Shown here one piece after another: positions 22,125 through 34,420 of a stretch of DNA of 64,000 nucleotides; positions within the stretch are counted from its first letter, which is position 1, and each line of letters opens with the position of its first letter. The DNA comes from Monomorium pharaonis (Eukaryota > Arthropoda > Insecta > Hymenoptera > Formicidae), in assembly GCF_013373865.1 (NCBI RefSeq), contig NC_050470.1, positions 4,200,373 to 4,264,372 of the forward strand. Reading direction: 5' to 3'. A model generated the notes under the pieces. It was not told where the DNA came from, did not search any database, and saw only the letters and a list, made by a program, of their open reading frames with translations. A program made the position numbers and the translations under genes.

Positions 22125-24431
22125 CTAGCGGTTCCGTAAGAAAGATGGTTTCCATCTTGAGGTAAGTACTTTGTTGGTGTCTTGTTGCCTATTTTGTTCT
22201 TCCTCCATTTGCATCTGCTAATCATTTATAATCATAATTTTTTAATTTTTTATTATATGCTCTTTCTACATTTTACGATAACTTACCAAAAATTTTCGTC
22301 GGTTTTCTTTAAACATTTCCAACGGATTGTCAAATTGTCTATAATAATTCAATACGTCTCGCACATCTTGTACATTCGATGTTAATATCGCTACAAAACA
22401 ATAAAGTCAAATTTATCAGTCAGTAGAGATTATAAATAATGTATAAATAATTGAAGAACACAAAATTTAAGCAAGTAATAATAGTGCTATATAAAATTTT
22501 CAAGGTAGATGCTTTTAAAATTTATCTTACTTTTCAGGAATGCCGCTAAGTCATACAATGTAGTGTCATCATCGTTACCCGTCCATCGGGGAAGTTTAAA
22601 TGCATTTTCTGGATGCAATTTCACGCTCTCTTCATTCCAATCGATAACAATAACCTGTAATCATAATGTGCAGTAATAATTATCGTTTTCACAAATAAAA
22701 AGAATTTAATGCAATAATTACTTTACTAAGATCACGATTGAGAGCTCCTAGATCTTTAACATGATGTCCATCTACAAAACGTGTTGCATCTCTAACTAAT
22801 CTGTACATTATGTATCCATTTGGATCGAGGGCATCCAAAATAGGGAATACTGTCTGCGCAATTAAAAGACGAATTATCTTTTCTCATGTATTTCTCTCTT
22901 TTTATCAAATACCTAATAATATATTTAAAAGTTAAAAGTCAATTATACCATTCCTTGTTCAGCTGTATAAATTACAATTTCAAATTGTGGTGGAGCAACT
23001 GCTTCTAAAAATTGATCTACTCCAGGTCGCTTTTTAAATCTCCATCCAGTTTGGTACTACACAAATAAAACATAATAGCCAAATAAAAATAAAACATATA
23101 TAGTATCAAGTATCAAATTAACAAACTTGCCAAGATTTCATATTTGAAAATGTAATCTTTATTATATTTTTAATATTAATTTCATACAAGAAATATATTA
23201 TACATGTAATAGTAGCAAATGTTAAATTGTGTCTAGATACTTGCCGTCCAATCTGGATGCACAAGAAGGTCTGTCATCTCCAAAATTAGAGTATATGGTG
23301 GCTGAATATATGGATGTTTCAATGGATCAGGTAACAACTTTTCCCTACTGGGTTCCTGTACTAGCTATAAGCACAATAAAAATCTACATTGTACTATGAG
23401 GTATTTCCTAACATGAGGATAATTTTAAATACATAAATGAGAAACTATATTATATATATACTTTAATATAAGATTAAAAAACTTATTTTATAAAACTTTT
23501 TTTCTGTGAATTGTTTTATACTTGATTGGCTATAAAGCGATATATATTGCAAGTGTAAATATATTTAATTATAAAAGCATTATACTCTTGTATAATAATT
23601 AAGCTCTCTCTTGACTCTCTTGTAGAACTGTTCAAAGAATGGCAAGTTGGAAAATTCATCCTCGATGACATTCCCATGTTCGTCATAGTTAGGTCTTCCT
23701 AATTCGTATATTACAAAAGTAACGCCAATACTCATAAACATGCCAAACGCTGCAAATCCATAGTTCATCATTCTCTTCGATCTCTCACGATTTGCCTTTT
23801 CCTCCTCATCTTCTTTTTGTTTTTCACTTTGTTTCTTGTGACTTGCCACTTCCTGTCCCAACGACTCGGGTTCATTTATTGACGACTGTATGTTAGTTAG
23901 ATTACTAGTGATTTTTGAGCGATCCGTTGCTAAAGATAAAACAAACAAAATTCGCACATTTGAGATATATATATGATACTTTTGTACGTATATAAGAGAG
24001 ACAAGTTTCTTTGCGTCAAAAGAATCATTTTTAATTGCAATATGAATTGTATCTGAGAGACTAGACTAACAAATAAAAATTAACAATGTTAATGTGGATT
24101 TTTATTAAGCGTCAACATTATTTATTTTCATCGTCAACGACGGCACGTAGATTGATGGACCAAAATGATCTTAATGGCAAGGAGGATTCCATGCTTTCAG
24201 ATGGAGGTTATGGTCATACTCACTTTCGATACTGTAGCGATATTTTTGCGTCGACTGAATGAGCGATATTCGGCCGACGGGCTGTCGTGTAGTACAATAC
24301 GTCGTACTGCGTTGAACTGCGTTCACATTGTATATTCTACACAAAACTCGCAGACTCCGCGTCGCAAAGGCCATACTTTGAAGGATATCATGAGCTTTCC
24401 GGTGCAAAATCTGGTATCTTCCGGCGAGCAT
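22125..24431 (-). CDS. Timm50: TIM50, presequence receptor subunit of the mitochondrial TIM23 translocase
   Basis: Eight exons on the minus strand: 24431-24224, 23929-23586, 23364-23245, 23056-22949, 22853-22722, 22654-22531, 22390-22287, 22217-22125; 1233 nt, 410 aa plus stop, frame exact. Residues 1-65 form an Arg-rich, acid-poor presequence. A charged coiled segment (100-122) precedes a single membrane span (about 126-144; YGFAAFGMFMSIGVTFVIY). The intermembrane-space FCP1/NLI-type domain follows (about 205-350), with QPPYTLILEM, GWRFKKRPGVD, EIVIYTAEQGM, DPNGYIMYRL and VIVIDWN, all typical of TIM50. The phosphatase DxDx(T/V) motif is replaced by LEMTDLL, as in animal TIM50, so it is a receptor, not an enzyme. 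It hands precursors from TOM to TIM23. Intron 3 uses a GC donor. The start at 24431 follows an in-frame TGA; Met20 (MAFATRSLRV) is a possible alternative. Confidence 0.95.
23057..23244 (-). other. GC-AG intron in TIM50
   Basis: Exon 3 ends ...GATTGGACG and is followed by gcaagtat; exon 4 starts after ATTTGTGTAG. The join gives WTYQTGWRFKKRPG, which matches the family spacing (W-x-x-x-T-G-W). Using the nearest GT instead (23239-23238) would add two codons plus a base and break the frame. The donor CG|GCAAGT otherwise matches the consensus well, as GC-AG donors usually do. Confidence 0.85.
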
Positions 24432-24439
24432 TCACGCGG

Positions 24440-26460
24440 CCGATAAATCTGGGCGTCCATATTCCCGATCGAGGATAAGTGTCAGGAACGATTATCGAAA
24501 GTGGGAAATATTATACGATCAACTACGATAAACTCACGTCACACGAGAAAGCAACGGTAATTCTCAGAAAATTTCAAAATTCACGATTTTTCGTCGTATT
24601 TCCCTGACTGTACGATTCAAAAAAAGGGCAATTGAAAATTTTCGAGTTATGTAAAATATTGACTTTTCTGTTGATGGTAATTGATCTGTTCTTTTTAGTT
24701 GAACCTTTTGCATTTCTTACTCTCTTATTGCCAAAGTGGAGAGAAAAAAAGATAAAGTGAAATTCAACTGAAAAGAACTAACAAATTGACTCCAGATCTA
24801 CTAATTAATCGCCATTTATATTAATTGAAAATTAATGACAATATTAAAAGGAGGAGTTGTGATGTATGAATTTCCCGCGCTCCCGCATTCGATTTCCATT
24901 CGATCGCGTTTTTCGTGAGACGGCGTTTTATCGATGATCACGTGATCGCGAACGTTAGTCGCCATCTTTCTTTCTCATACGCGGCATCGCAGTTCATATC
25001 GGTGGTACCGGCGTATCTCCCGCGGCACGGATCCAGTCTGTCGCGACGTCGCGATTTCGTGCAGAAGAAATCTCCCATCCGGAAAGGCATTGGCCGGAGA
25101 CGGATTGAGGTAGATGAGGCTTGATTCACGACGAACGCGCTGCGCGGAAATCTGTCGATCTCGGCAACACGACGCCACCGCCGAGCGCATTCGTCGCGCG
25201 TATAAAATCCGCGATACGCGACTCGAGGTATAACGTTCGGTTGATCGAAATTTCATGTCGCGCTTTCTTTATACGCGGATTCATCAATCATTCTGTCGTT
25301 TCGGAATCACGCATTATTTCGTGTTACAGAAAGAAGTCTGCCAGCGAGACTCGTGGAGGCGGGGAGGGAGGAGAAGGGGGAGTGGAAAGGAGCGGAACAG
25401 CGGGACGGCGCGGAATTCTATTCCTCCGTTCCTTGTATTCGGCACCGGTCCACCTTCCAGAGTTCCAGTAGTGCAGCCTTCCGATATATCCGACCGCGCG
25501 CGGTAAGTAGTTACATGTCTATCAAGCGAGTCTATAATATATTGAAGGAATCTGTCACCGCGGCAATATTTTCACTCAATATCACGAAATCAAGCGAAAT
25601 CAATAGCGCGCATAATAAAGTTGCCTGAAAGGAAATAGTAAGAAATATTATTTTACCTGCAAAATACATATTATAAGATATAAAAATATATAATAATATA
25701 ATAGTATAATAATATAAATCGGTATTTTTTGTAATTATAAAATCCTATTATTTACATTTATATCAATATAAAATATACTGTGTGTAAAATAATATAATAT
25801 ATAATACATAATAATAATATGAATTAATGTTTTCTGTATTTTTTTAATTAAAAAATTTTATTATTTGTATATTTATGTTGTGTTTAACAGAAGTGATGAA
25901 CAATATGAATATTTGAATAATTTGTTTGAAGTAAATAATTATGGTCATATAATGAATCTCGCAAGCGCATTAATAAATTAAGTCATAATAATATTTGTGA
26001 CTATATTGACCTAATTTATTAATGAAATTTTAAAATTATATATATGCCTGAGTAGAGTGATATACCATGTACGACGTGGAAAGCATACGTAGAATATAGG
26101 AAGCACGGATGCAAACGTGTTTTTCGTGTAGCGTGAGATATAGCCGGGACGATTTTGTTAGGGAGAAAACGTGGACGTACTTGATTCCCCTATAACTAAT
26201 GAACATTTTTCATTGTCTTTCGTAATTTTTGTTTCCCGGTCGAGCTTTGTTTTCTCGGTTCCTCGGATTTGTCACTCCCACTTTTAGCGTTCTCTTTTTC
26301 AGATTTTCTTTTCGCGTGGTATCTTTTTGCCGTCATGGCCACAGATACGAAATGGTCAAATGCGCGGCATTATTCACACTAATTAAGCAAGAAAATGCTA
26401 CTGGCCATTAGAATTGTGTCTCGGAAAAAGAAATATTTACGAAGGTATCCGTTGACCACA
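24440..26460. other. Upstream region of TIM50 and a CpG-rich block
   Basis: 24440-24560 is the TIM50 5' flank, without a clear TATA box. 24880-25510 is CpG-rich and open in several frames on both strands, with none showing a domain. 25630-26030 is AT-rich, with TAATAATATAA-type low complexity. No gene is seen. Confidence 0.45.
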
Positions 26461-28720
26461 GCGAAGATACGATAAAATTCTTACATATATATTTATATTA
26501 AAGTTATAACAATAAATTTTGTACATTTGAAAATGTTCTCAGCATATATATCATTCAGAGGCATATTTACTAAAAATGTTAGAGAAATTTTTATCATTTT
26601 TACGGAAAAAAAACAGCGGAAATTTTACATTAATAGGATTGAAATTTTTCACCTCAAGGAAAATACACTGATTGGATGTAAAAGTGGTTCTTGTGAATCA
26701 AGAAAGTTAGTTGAATAAATTGAAGTGAACGAAAGTAAGTTAGCGAGCGAGATTTCACTTTGAAATTTGATTAACTTTCTATTTCTATTAAATTGCCCTT
26801 TCCATTCTTTATTAAATTTCGCGAACTTTCTCGGAGGGGAAGGGGGGGCGAGGCACAAATATCAAAATCGATATATTTTTGTAAAACCACGACGAATACG
26901 CCCTTTTTCGTGCTCCGTTGCGCAGATTACGCAGCGATCATTATTCGGAATTGACGCGACGGGCAAACGCGGCGGCGAACCTATTGTGATTCCATTGGGT
27001 CATCCCGTTAGTCATGATTAAGCAAATTTCATACTCGAGCCATTAATATTACAGTAGGTGACCGCGCGTGGTCCACAAAATTCCCCTGGCTAGTATAGAA
27101 TGCATGCACTGACCCCGACAACCGCCACATCGTCGGCGAACTTGCCGAACTTGATTAAATTGCGTTCGACGAGACTTCGGCCATTTATGGGTCGAGGGCA
27201 AATAATCGAGCGGTCTGAAAGTTCCCTGTCAAGACCGGCGCGGTTTCGAGGGCGTTGCGTTAAAAGAAATAGAAAGGGGAGAAAGAAAGAAGGGACACGT
27301 GTATGCGAATGCACATATGATATTTTATATAACATTATTTTCGTGTGTAATAAGAATTCAAATCATACAATATATCTGCGAAGGTAAAATACCGTGAGGG
27401 GATCTTGGCACTTTATCGCACCGGTCCTTTATCTTACACCAGGGTGACGTTTGATCCGTTTTTTTTTTCCCCTCGAGAATATGGCGCACGCGGGGGCGGA
27501 AGCACCCGTGTCAGCTGCCGTTAGAACGGTAATGAGAGGTGCCATAACGTTAACGGGCGAACGCATACATTCCACCAATTACGTCGCTCCAACTAATTTC
27601 TGTCCCTCGGTAAACTTGAGGAATTCCAGGCGGCGAATATGCGCCCGCGGGGGTTTGCGAGGGTCGGGGGTTACAGTTGACCATTTCGCCGGTTCTCGCG
27701 TTTTCCCGCCCTCACAAGCGGTCCCAGACACCCGCGTACTTCTGTGTCGAACACACAGACGAGATATACACGTACGCGACGCCAGATACATTCGCTGTAG
27801 ACTTCTATACAAGGTGGCTCGCAAAACACTCCACACGTCATACACAAGACTGTATTTTCGAGCAGACTGAGAGATGGATTTTACTTAGAAGTGTATTCAG
27901 AAGGATCCAATTGTTAATTGCCGACTCAGAGATTGCCAAGTTAAAAACACTCAAGAGTCAGATTCGACAAAATTTTAATCCTGTCGTTAAAGAATCGTAA
28001 TAATGAACATTTATCGCAAATTTAGGTTAATCGCAATTAATTTGAACACGACATTTAAATGTTAGTTATAAACGTAAAAAGTTAAGCTATTTATCTCTCT
28101 TCCTGCATGCTTATTTAAGCTCACGCAAGTGATAATGGCTTCGATAATGTCCGTCAATCAAGCGGCTATATCAGGGTTCAAATAAATTGATCTATTTTTT
28201 TCACGACGCACCCCGTATATTAACGTACGTCGGCTTCCCCAAGACACGGACACACGTGGAAATTGCAGACACGTGCGGCTACAGTGCGCGCCCTTTAGCG
28301 TCACGGGGAGGAGGGAGATAGGTGGGCGGCGGGAGAAATTGTTTGTCGAGAGAATTTTCAGTGCGCACCCGCTGGCCGGTATTACGGCCTGGATTAATTC
28401 CCAACAAAAATATGCGAGATATTTTAGCCGGCCGGACGAGAACATTCGCACGCGAGCGCGTACGCGAGCCGCAAAAAGGGAACAAGCGCGAATGCGTTTG
28501 TCCGGCGATGCGCGTCGCGTATTTTGCTTTCGGATCGCGCGAGCCAAATATTCGCCGCGATGAATCGCCGGCAGAAAACGCGCGTTTTGTTTGCGCCTCG
28601 ACACCATGGCTTTGCTAATCGCGTCAATGCGTTCATTTGCAGCCGAGCGACGGGCCATCGCGATTAATCGTTTCCGGTTCAGAGTTATTCAGAGTGCTTT
28701 GTATGTCCGGAGCAAGCAAA
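26461..28720. other. Alternating AT-rich DNA and CpG-rich islands, no gene seen
   Basis: CpG-rich, non-repetitive islands at about 26880-27290, 27440-27870 and 28170-28690 are separated by AT-rich stretches. Long frames exist on both strands in the islands, notably 28158-28658 minus and 27451-27870 plus. They overlap one another, are arginine- and cysteine-rich as expected from CpG-rich noncoding DNA, and have no splice context. Confidence 0.45.
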
Positions 28721-30640
28721 TCTGTAAGTGAAGGAACAGTTTGAAGATGAACGGAGCGTTGTTCTTAATTAGAGCGACAGCTAATTTTCTATCTTTTCAA
28801 GAAATATTTCAAATAAATAAACATTTTGAATAAAAGAAAAATCTATAAAGAAAGTTTTTTTTTGTATAAACGTAGTTGTAAAATTAAATCAGAAATATGA
28901 TAATTTTTTTTATACAATTTTATTTCTTAGATTGGCGAAATAAAAATGAAAAACAGATTAAGATATAATAAAGAAATTTATACTACGTTATTTGAGAAAG
29001 TTATTTGTGCCTAGAATTCAAAAATATTTTGTTACATTGAGATTTTAATAAAATTGTATTTATAAAAACTTAAGACACTCAGCTCGGACAAGCACACAAA
29101 GATAAATTAACCGATAAAGGAAATAACACAACTAGAAAATCGGTCGACAACGCTGCACTGTCTACTGCGATATATATATAAGCTATGCAGGAAGTCGCTC
29201 AAGTAAACCGGCCGTAACTCACGATGCGGCGAGTAATGCGAAAAATATAAGCTAATAGCGATGCAGCGTGGTGTAATGGTCTATAAATGCACCAGACTAT
29301 GTAAATGAACAGACGCAGCGGCGTTGTACCAAACGAGCTTGCGAGCTTTTTTGTTCGGGTTTCACTCGCACTCGTCCCGCGCCCCGTCGCGTCTCACGTT
29401 GAAAAGATTCCTCAACGAAATTCCTCCCCGCGCCGAGAATAGTCGGGTCATTCACAATCTCGACGATCCATTCGCGTCACCCGTTTCCGTTCACGAATTA
29501 TCATGTTTGATGTCGAGGACAAAATCAATTTTACTGTTCTCTGAAATATCTATTCTCTGAGACTCTAGTCTCTGAAACTAACAAGAATGTCACATGACTT
29601 GAACTATTCATACGTAGCGTAAATGAAAAAATTAAGAAAGGAAAAATGAAATGAAATAGTTACATCTACTTGTACAGAGTTATGGTAAGCTTTATTGCAT
29701 ATTTTTTGTTTTAATCGTTATTATTAAATTTTATTGATATTAAAATATCCAATATTCTGTAAAATTTTAATTTTCGCCAAATTTTAATTTACGTGCGTTC
29801 TAATTTAATTTTCAATGTTAGTTTTCATACGATTTGTGCAAAGTGGCATGCTCGTTGCAAAACAAGGTATCATGTGTGAAGTTCTTATTAAAGTCGCACA
29901 CAAAGAAGAATATTGATTGTCTTTACTTTATATTAAGAAAGTTTCCGTTTAATGTAGTTTTATCGCGGATTATACGGATTTTGAAAACTTTTTGAATGAA
30001 GCTTACGAAGTGACAAATAATGAATATAAATAACAACGTAATCAACCGGCAACAAAGAATATTTCAGAAAGTTAAAGTTTGGAATTACATTTACAAAAAT
30101 CTATTCATAAATTGTATCTAGTAATATTATTTAATTATAGACATATATTTATGAATTAACAAATTATTTTTCATCTTTTTCTTCTCTGATTAAATATTAA
30201 TATAAATCTGTAAACTATAAAGTTTATTTTGAAAAACTTATTTAATTATTTGTCTTCTGGAATATCGGAAAAGGTAAGTGCCATTTCTTTGTCAAATCAG
30301 CCATGTGTATTTTAATAATGCAACAATTAGATATTTAACATTGAAAAATAGATATAATAAACTCGAATGAAACATAAATATTTTTATCATATAAATACTA
30401 AACGGATTATATTGCTATTTCTATCATTTCATTGTTTAGTTTTGAAATATTGGCATTTTTAACGATAATACGACGTTGACAACATTAAGCTCTTTATGCG
30501 ATAACCAACCGTAGTTCGACGAAAAGTACTTCTGTTGTTCAACAATATCCATGTGTACAATTGTACGTGTACAAGTATAGGTAAAGGCTAATAGAATCCA
30601 TGATAATATCTTTTATTTTGTAAAATAGAATTTTCTAAAG
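28721..30640. other. AT-rich DNA with one GC-richer block
   Basis: 29080-29520 is GC-richer and contains TATATATATAAGC at about 29170 and GGTCTATAAATG at about 29279; neither leads into a believable transcript. The rest is AT-rich with no coding signal. Confidence 0.45.
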
Positions 30641-31130
30641 GGTGAGAGTGAATTTTTAGAGCACACGAGGTTACGAGCGAATAAAAGCGACAAGATATTC
30701 TGCACCCGCGGTCGCAAATGCGGTCGTGTCGCTTACGCCGCTGGGTATATTTTCTGCAGCTCGCAACGCCGGTTTTTCACGCGACGTGAATTAGTCGCGT
30801 ATCTCACGCAGCCGTTTTTAGCCTCCGCCCGCTGCCGATCGGCGGATTATCAGATCGCGCCCGATAAAAGGGTTCCGCCGCGCCGCGTGTACACGTACAT
30901 CCGCGGTACATTTGTTCTCTCGCGTAATGGAATTATCGTACATACCGTTGGCACGCGATACTTCGATTATGCCGAATGCGCCCTTTCGCGGCCACCCGCC
31001 CACGCGTGTAATTCGAGTTTAATCGCCGCCGCGGAATTACTGTGCTCGCAAAAAAGAATGCCCCTACGCATTGAGGATCGAAAGTTCATTATTGACTTTG
31101 ATACGAGTCGTATGAAGGAACTGTAGTTAC
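30641..31130. promoter_or_regulatory. CpG-rich block with GATA- and homeodomain-like words
   Basis: Non-repetitive, CpG-rich, with GGATTATCAGATC, CCCGATAAAAG, TCGATTATG and TTCGAGTTTAATCG between about 30838 and 31030. No frame looks coding. It has the look of a developmental enhancer; conservation cannot be tested here. Confidence 0.3.
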
Positions 31131-31569
31131 TACACTGAAAAATGAGTTTGGTAATAGCTATCAAATGAAATAATAAAATTTTTTGTTGTATGTAGAAGGC
31201 CGTGAAAGAATATAAGTTAAGAAGCTTCAATATTTATAGTAGAATGAAAATTACGGGAAATTTTTTGGAAAAAATAAATATTAAATGTATCGAATATTAA
31301 ATGTACGATACATAAAATAAATGAGAGAGTATATTTGATAAATAAAATTTATTCACGTTGTTCATTCATCGACTTATTTATCGAAATCCAATTTTGAAAT
31401 TATTATTTATTTGTGTGAAATATGCATAATCCGCCGTAGAGTTTTAATTTTTCAATGCAAACCATAATTAATCGATTCAGTCTTATTTATTTAAAAAATG
31501 TATATCGCACCGGTTCCAAGTCGTATCGATATTATTTAGGCGTAATTCCATGATTAAATTAATGAAGGA

Positions 31570-31790
31570 TATTTACAGCGGGACCATAATCCTTTGGAGA
31601 CGATTCCTCTCTCTGCCAACTTTCAGCTAAACAGCACCGCTATGCAAAGCTCCTAATTAGTCTACCAATCTATACGCTTAACTATATGACTATGCAAATT
31701 TGGCTATTCGACCTATTACGCGATTCTATGCATATGCGCCATCGAGAATACGAAGTGGGATTGCGTTTAATGTAGGTTGCAATGCCGTTT
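31570..31790. promoter_or_regulatory. Cluster of POU/octamer-like sites
   Basis: ATGCAAAG (31642-31649), ATGCAAAT (31692-31699, the canonical octamer) and ATGCATATGC (31728-31737) each follow a CT(A)T context, with CTAATTAGT at about 31653 between them. Three POU-type words plus a homeodomain core in 100 bp, in non-repetitive DNA, suggest an enhancer. Confidence 0.4.
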
Positions 31791-32039
31791 ACGACTAAAT
31801 GTTTCGTCTTTGTTGATATATGCAACGTTACATATCTTACATGCGCGCCACACATAAAAAAAAATTAAAATGTTTATTGATATTTACATCTTTGTATTAG
31901 AAGATAAAAATCGTAAACGCGCACTTTATTAACATCACAGAATCATTTTAAATTTCCTGAACATCATTGCAAAATTTCGTTTTCAGGATATCTTTTCATC
32001 AATCTCAAAAGCCCGTTTATATTAAAGCAAATTTATTAC

Positions 32040-34420
32040 TTGTACGTTTATGCTTGTAAGCTTGACGACACGTTTAGGACATCGCGATCAATATACGACC
32101 TATGTATACGCGGCGACTCGCAGTATTAAAAAAAAAAGAGAGAGACAAAAAGAGATAAAAAAAAAAAAACCGGTGAAGGTATGTAATCAGTCGCGCGAAC
32201 GTAAACATGGCGGAGACAATAGCAGCAAGGACTGCCGATATTTGCGATCGCACAGACTCTTCGTAGAATAACTTTCCGGGCGCGCGCGTATCGACGCGAA
32301 TTCACGCGAGACTTACGCGCCGCGGCAGAAATATGAAAGCGCCCGGCTTTTGTGTGCGCTTTCGGCTTTAAACAGCGCGACGCGGGCGCAGCGGAATGAA
32401 ACTCGCGTCCGGAACGCGTCGGCCCGGTTATTGTCCGCTTGAAAACCGAACACCCGATCGTCGTCATTCCTGAATGAACGGCGAGATCGTTGCGGCCAAG
32501 AGAGATAGAGAGAGAAGAGAGAGAGAGAGTGTATGTGTGTGTGTGCACAGATACGCACCGAAGCTGATTTTTATTACCGTTCGCTTTTGTCATCACGACG
32601 TGTCACGATAGCCGGGGTCGGCCGTGGCGAAACGGGTGGCTGTCACTTTGTAAAATGTTAGAAACATTTTCGCGCGATTGCAGCCGCGAGTTGGAACGGA
32701 TACATTATACGCGCGCTCGCAAATGTAACTTTATATCGCGCAAACTTGCTGAAGCTAATGAAATGTTCCGCAACGACATAAAATATTTCTGAGTAAATGC
32801 TTGAACCTTTATTACGTGATTTCATTGTGATGTGTTATCACTTCGTAGTAATGAAATTTCAATAAAGTGAATCATGTCTATTATTTAGTGATCGTTATAT
32901 TTTTATGGGATTTCCGTCTTCAATAATATCCAATTTTTTAATTTGTACTGTTATTCTAATAACAATGTAGCGCAGCTATTTTTATGTAATGTTGTACATT
33001 ATATATTTTACACTTTTTAAAAAAATTTACTTTTTATTGCCTATTTTTTCCAATTTGCAAAATACGTTTCGATTTTACTTTTTTTTTGTACTGTCAATAT
33101 ATTTAACATCTTTGAAAAATTAAATGTCGCGAAAAGTTTCTGTCCTGTTGCCGTAATACGGGGGGGAAACACAAGTGAAGATGTAGCGCGTATAACTGAA
33201 GTGACGCCCCGTGCTTTAAATACAACGAGATCCCATAACTTACCGGCGCATTCTGCCGGTAATGTACCGTGTCGTTCCGCGCACGGAATTGTTGTCTCGA
33301 CCGGCGACGAACACACAATCGCAACCCGCTTAAACGAAAAGAGTCCCATGTCGAAACATTTGGACCGGGCTTACCGCGCCGCGCACACAATGCCATTGAT
33401 TAATGAGCGACATTAAGCGCGACGCGCGCTGCCCGCTAAGAATTTAATATGGACTGTCAGTGCCCTGCTGTCTCGATATGCATTACTCGCATATTAAGTT
33501 CGTCTAACGGGAGGCGCGCATCTCTCTCGAGAGACGAACGACTCCGCGAAGAGATTTATGTCTCGCCGTCGAAATCCACGTTCGATCGATTGTTCGACAA
33601 TGTGGCTTCCTCTTGGCAAATGTCTTTCCATTACGACAGCGAGAATCCAGTGTACTTCTCTCGTGTGCTTTTATCAGATTGTTGCTTTATATTATATTAA
33701 ATTTTAAAAATTAAATTTCTATATTGCATTAAATTTTAAATTATTGATTGATATTGTTATGTAAGTATATGAAAAAAAAAAGGATTAAACTTTATTATTA
33801 AAAAACAACTACTATTTGAAATTTATAGGATTAAAGGTATTTTTTTTTATAGAATATTTACCATTACATGTATGCATATAATACATATACGTTTTTTGTT
33901 GCAAAAGCTATCTACGCTTGTTAAAAGGGTACATATATAAAAAAAATGTCAAGATTTAATTAAAGGCAGATATTTAAAGTCACAGCTTGCGGTCATTATG
34001 GAAGCCGCAAAACGTAGAGCGGGGAATCGACGCGAACGACGTGTCTTTCGATTTTGTGTCGAGACGGAATTGATTCGTGTAATTATTTAAGCTCATCTTC
34101 TGTGGTCGTGACTTCGAGTACGCTCGAAGCACGAAAATCGCATTCTTCTCGAGACGGTTTTTCGCCGATTCACTGAACGCGGAGACTTTTAAGCTCGGCT
34201 TTCCTGCCGCCGTGAATAATGGCCCGTCATCGTTCTACCATTGTGTCCGGCAACGGATGGCGTGTGTCTTATTCCCGTTCGAGTTAGACAATGTGGCTTT
34301 CTTTTTGCGGTTACTCATATCGACACGTACATACATATACATTGGCACTGTATGTGTGAACAGTACTTTATTCATTTCTCGCGATAAAAATTTAGACATT
34401 GAATAGAGGTATGCTTAGTG
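32040..34420. other. CpG-rich islands and simple repeats, no gene seen
   Basis: 32130-32170 is A-rich. 32210-32480 and 32590-32740 are CpG-rich. 32500-32543 is a short (GA)n then (GT)n tract, a smaller version of the compound repeat at 11.93 kb. 33170-33690 and 33980-34300 are further GC-rich blocks, which share an ACAATGTGGCTTTCTTTTTG-like word (about 33598 and 34289). Frames here lack domains. Confidence 0.4.

Noticed and set aside
28158..28658. 166-codon minus-strand frame
   Set aside because: Arg/Ala-rich translation of a CpG island with equally long frames on the other strand.
29165..29300. TATATATATAAGC and CTATAAATG as TATA boxes
   Set aside because: No initiator at the proper distance and no believable transcript downstream on either strand.
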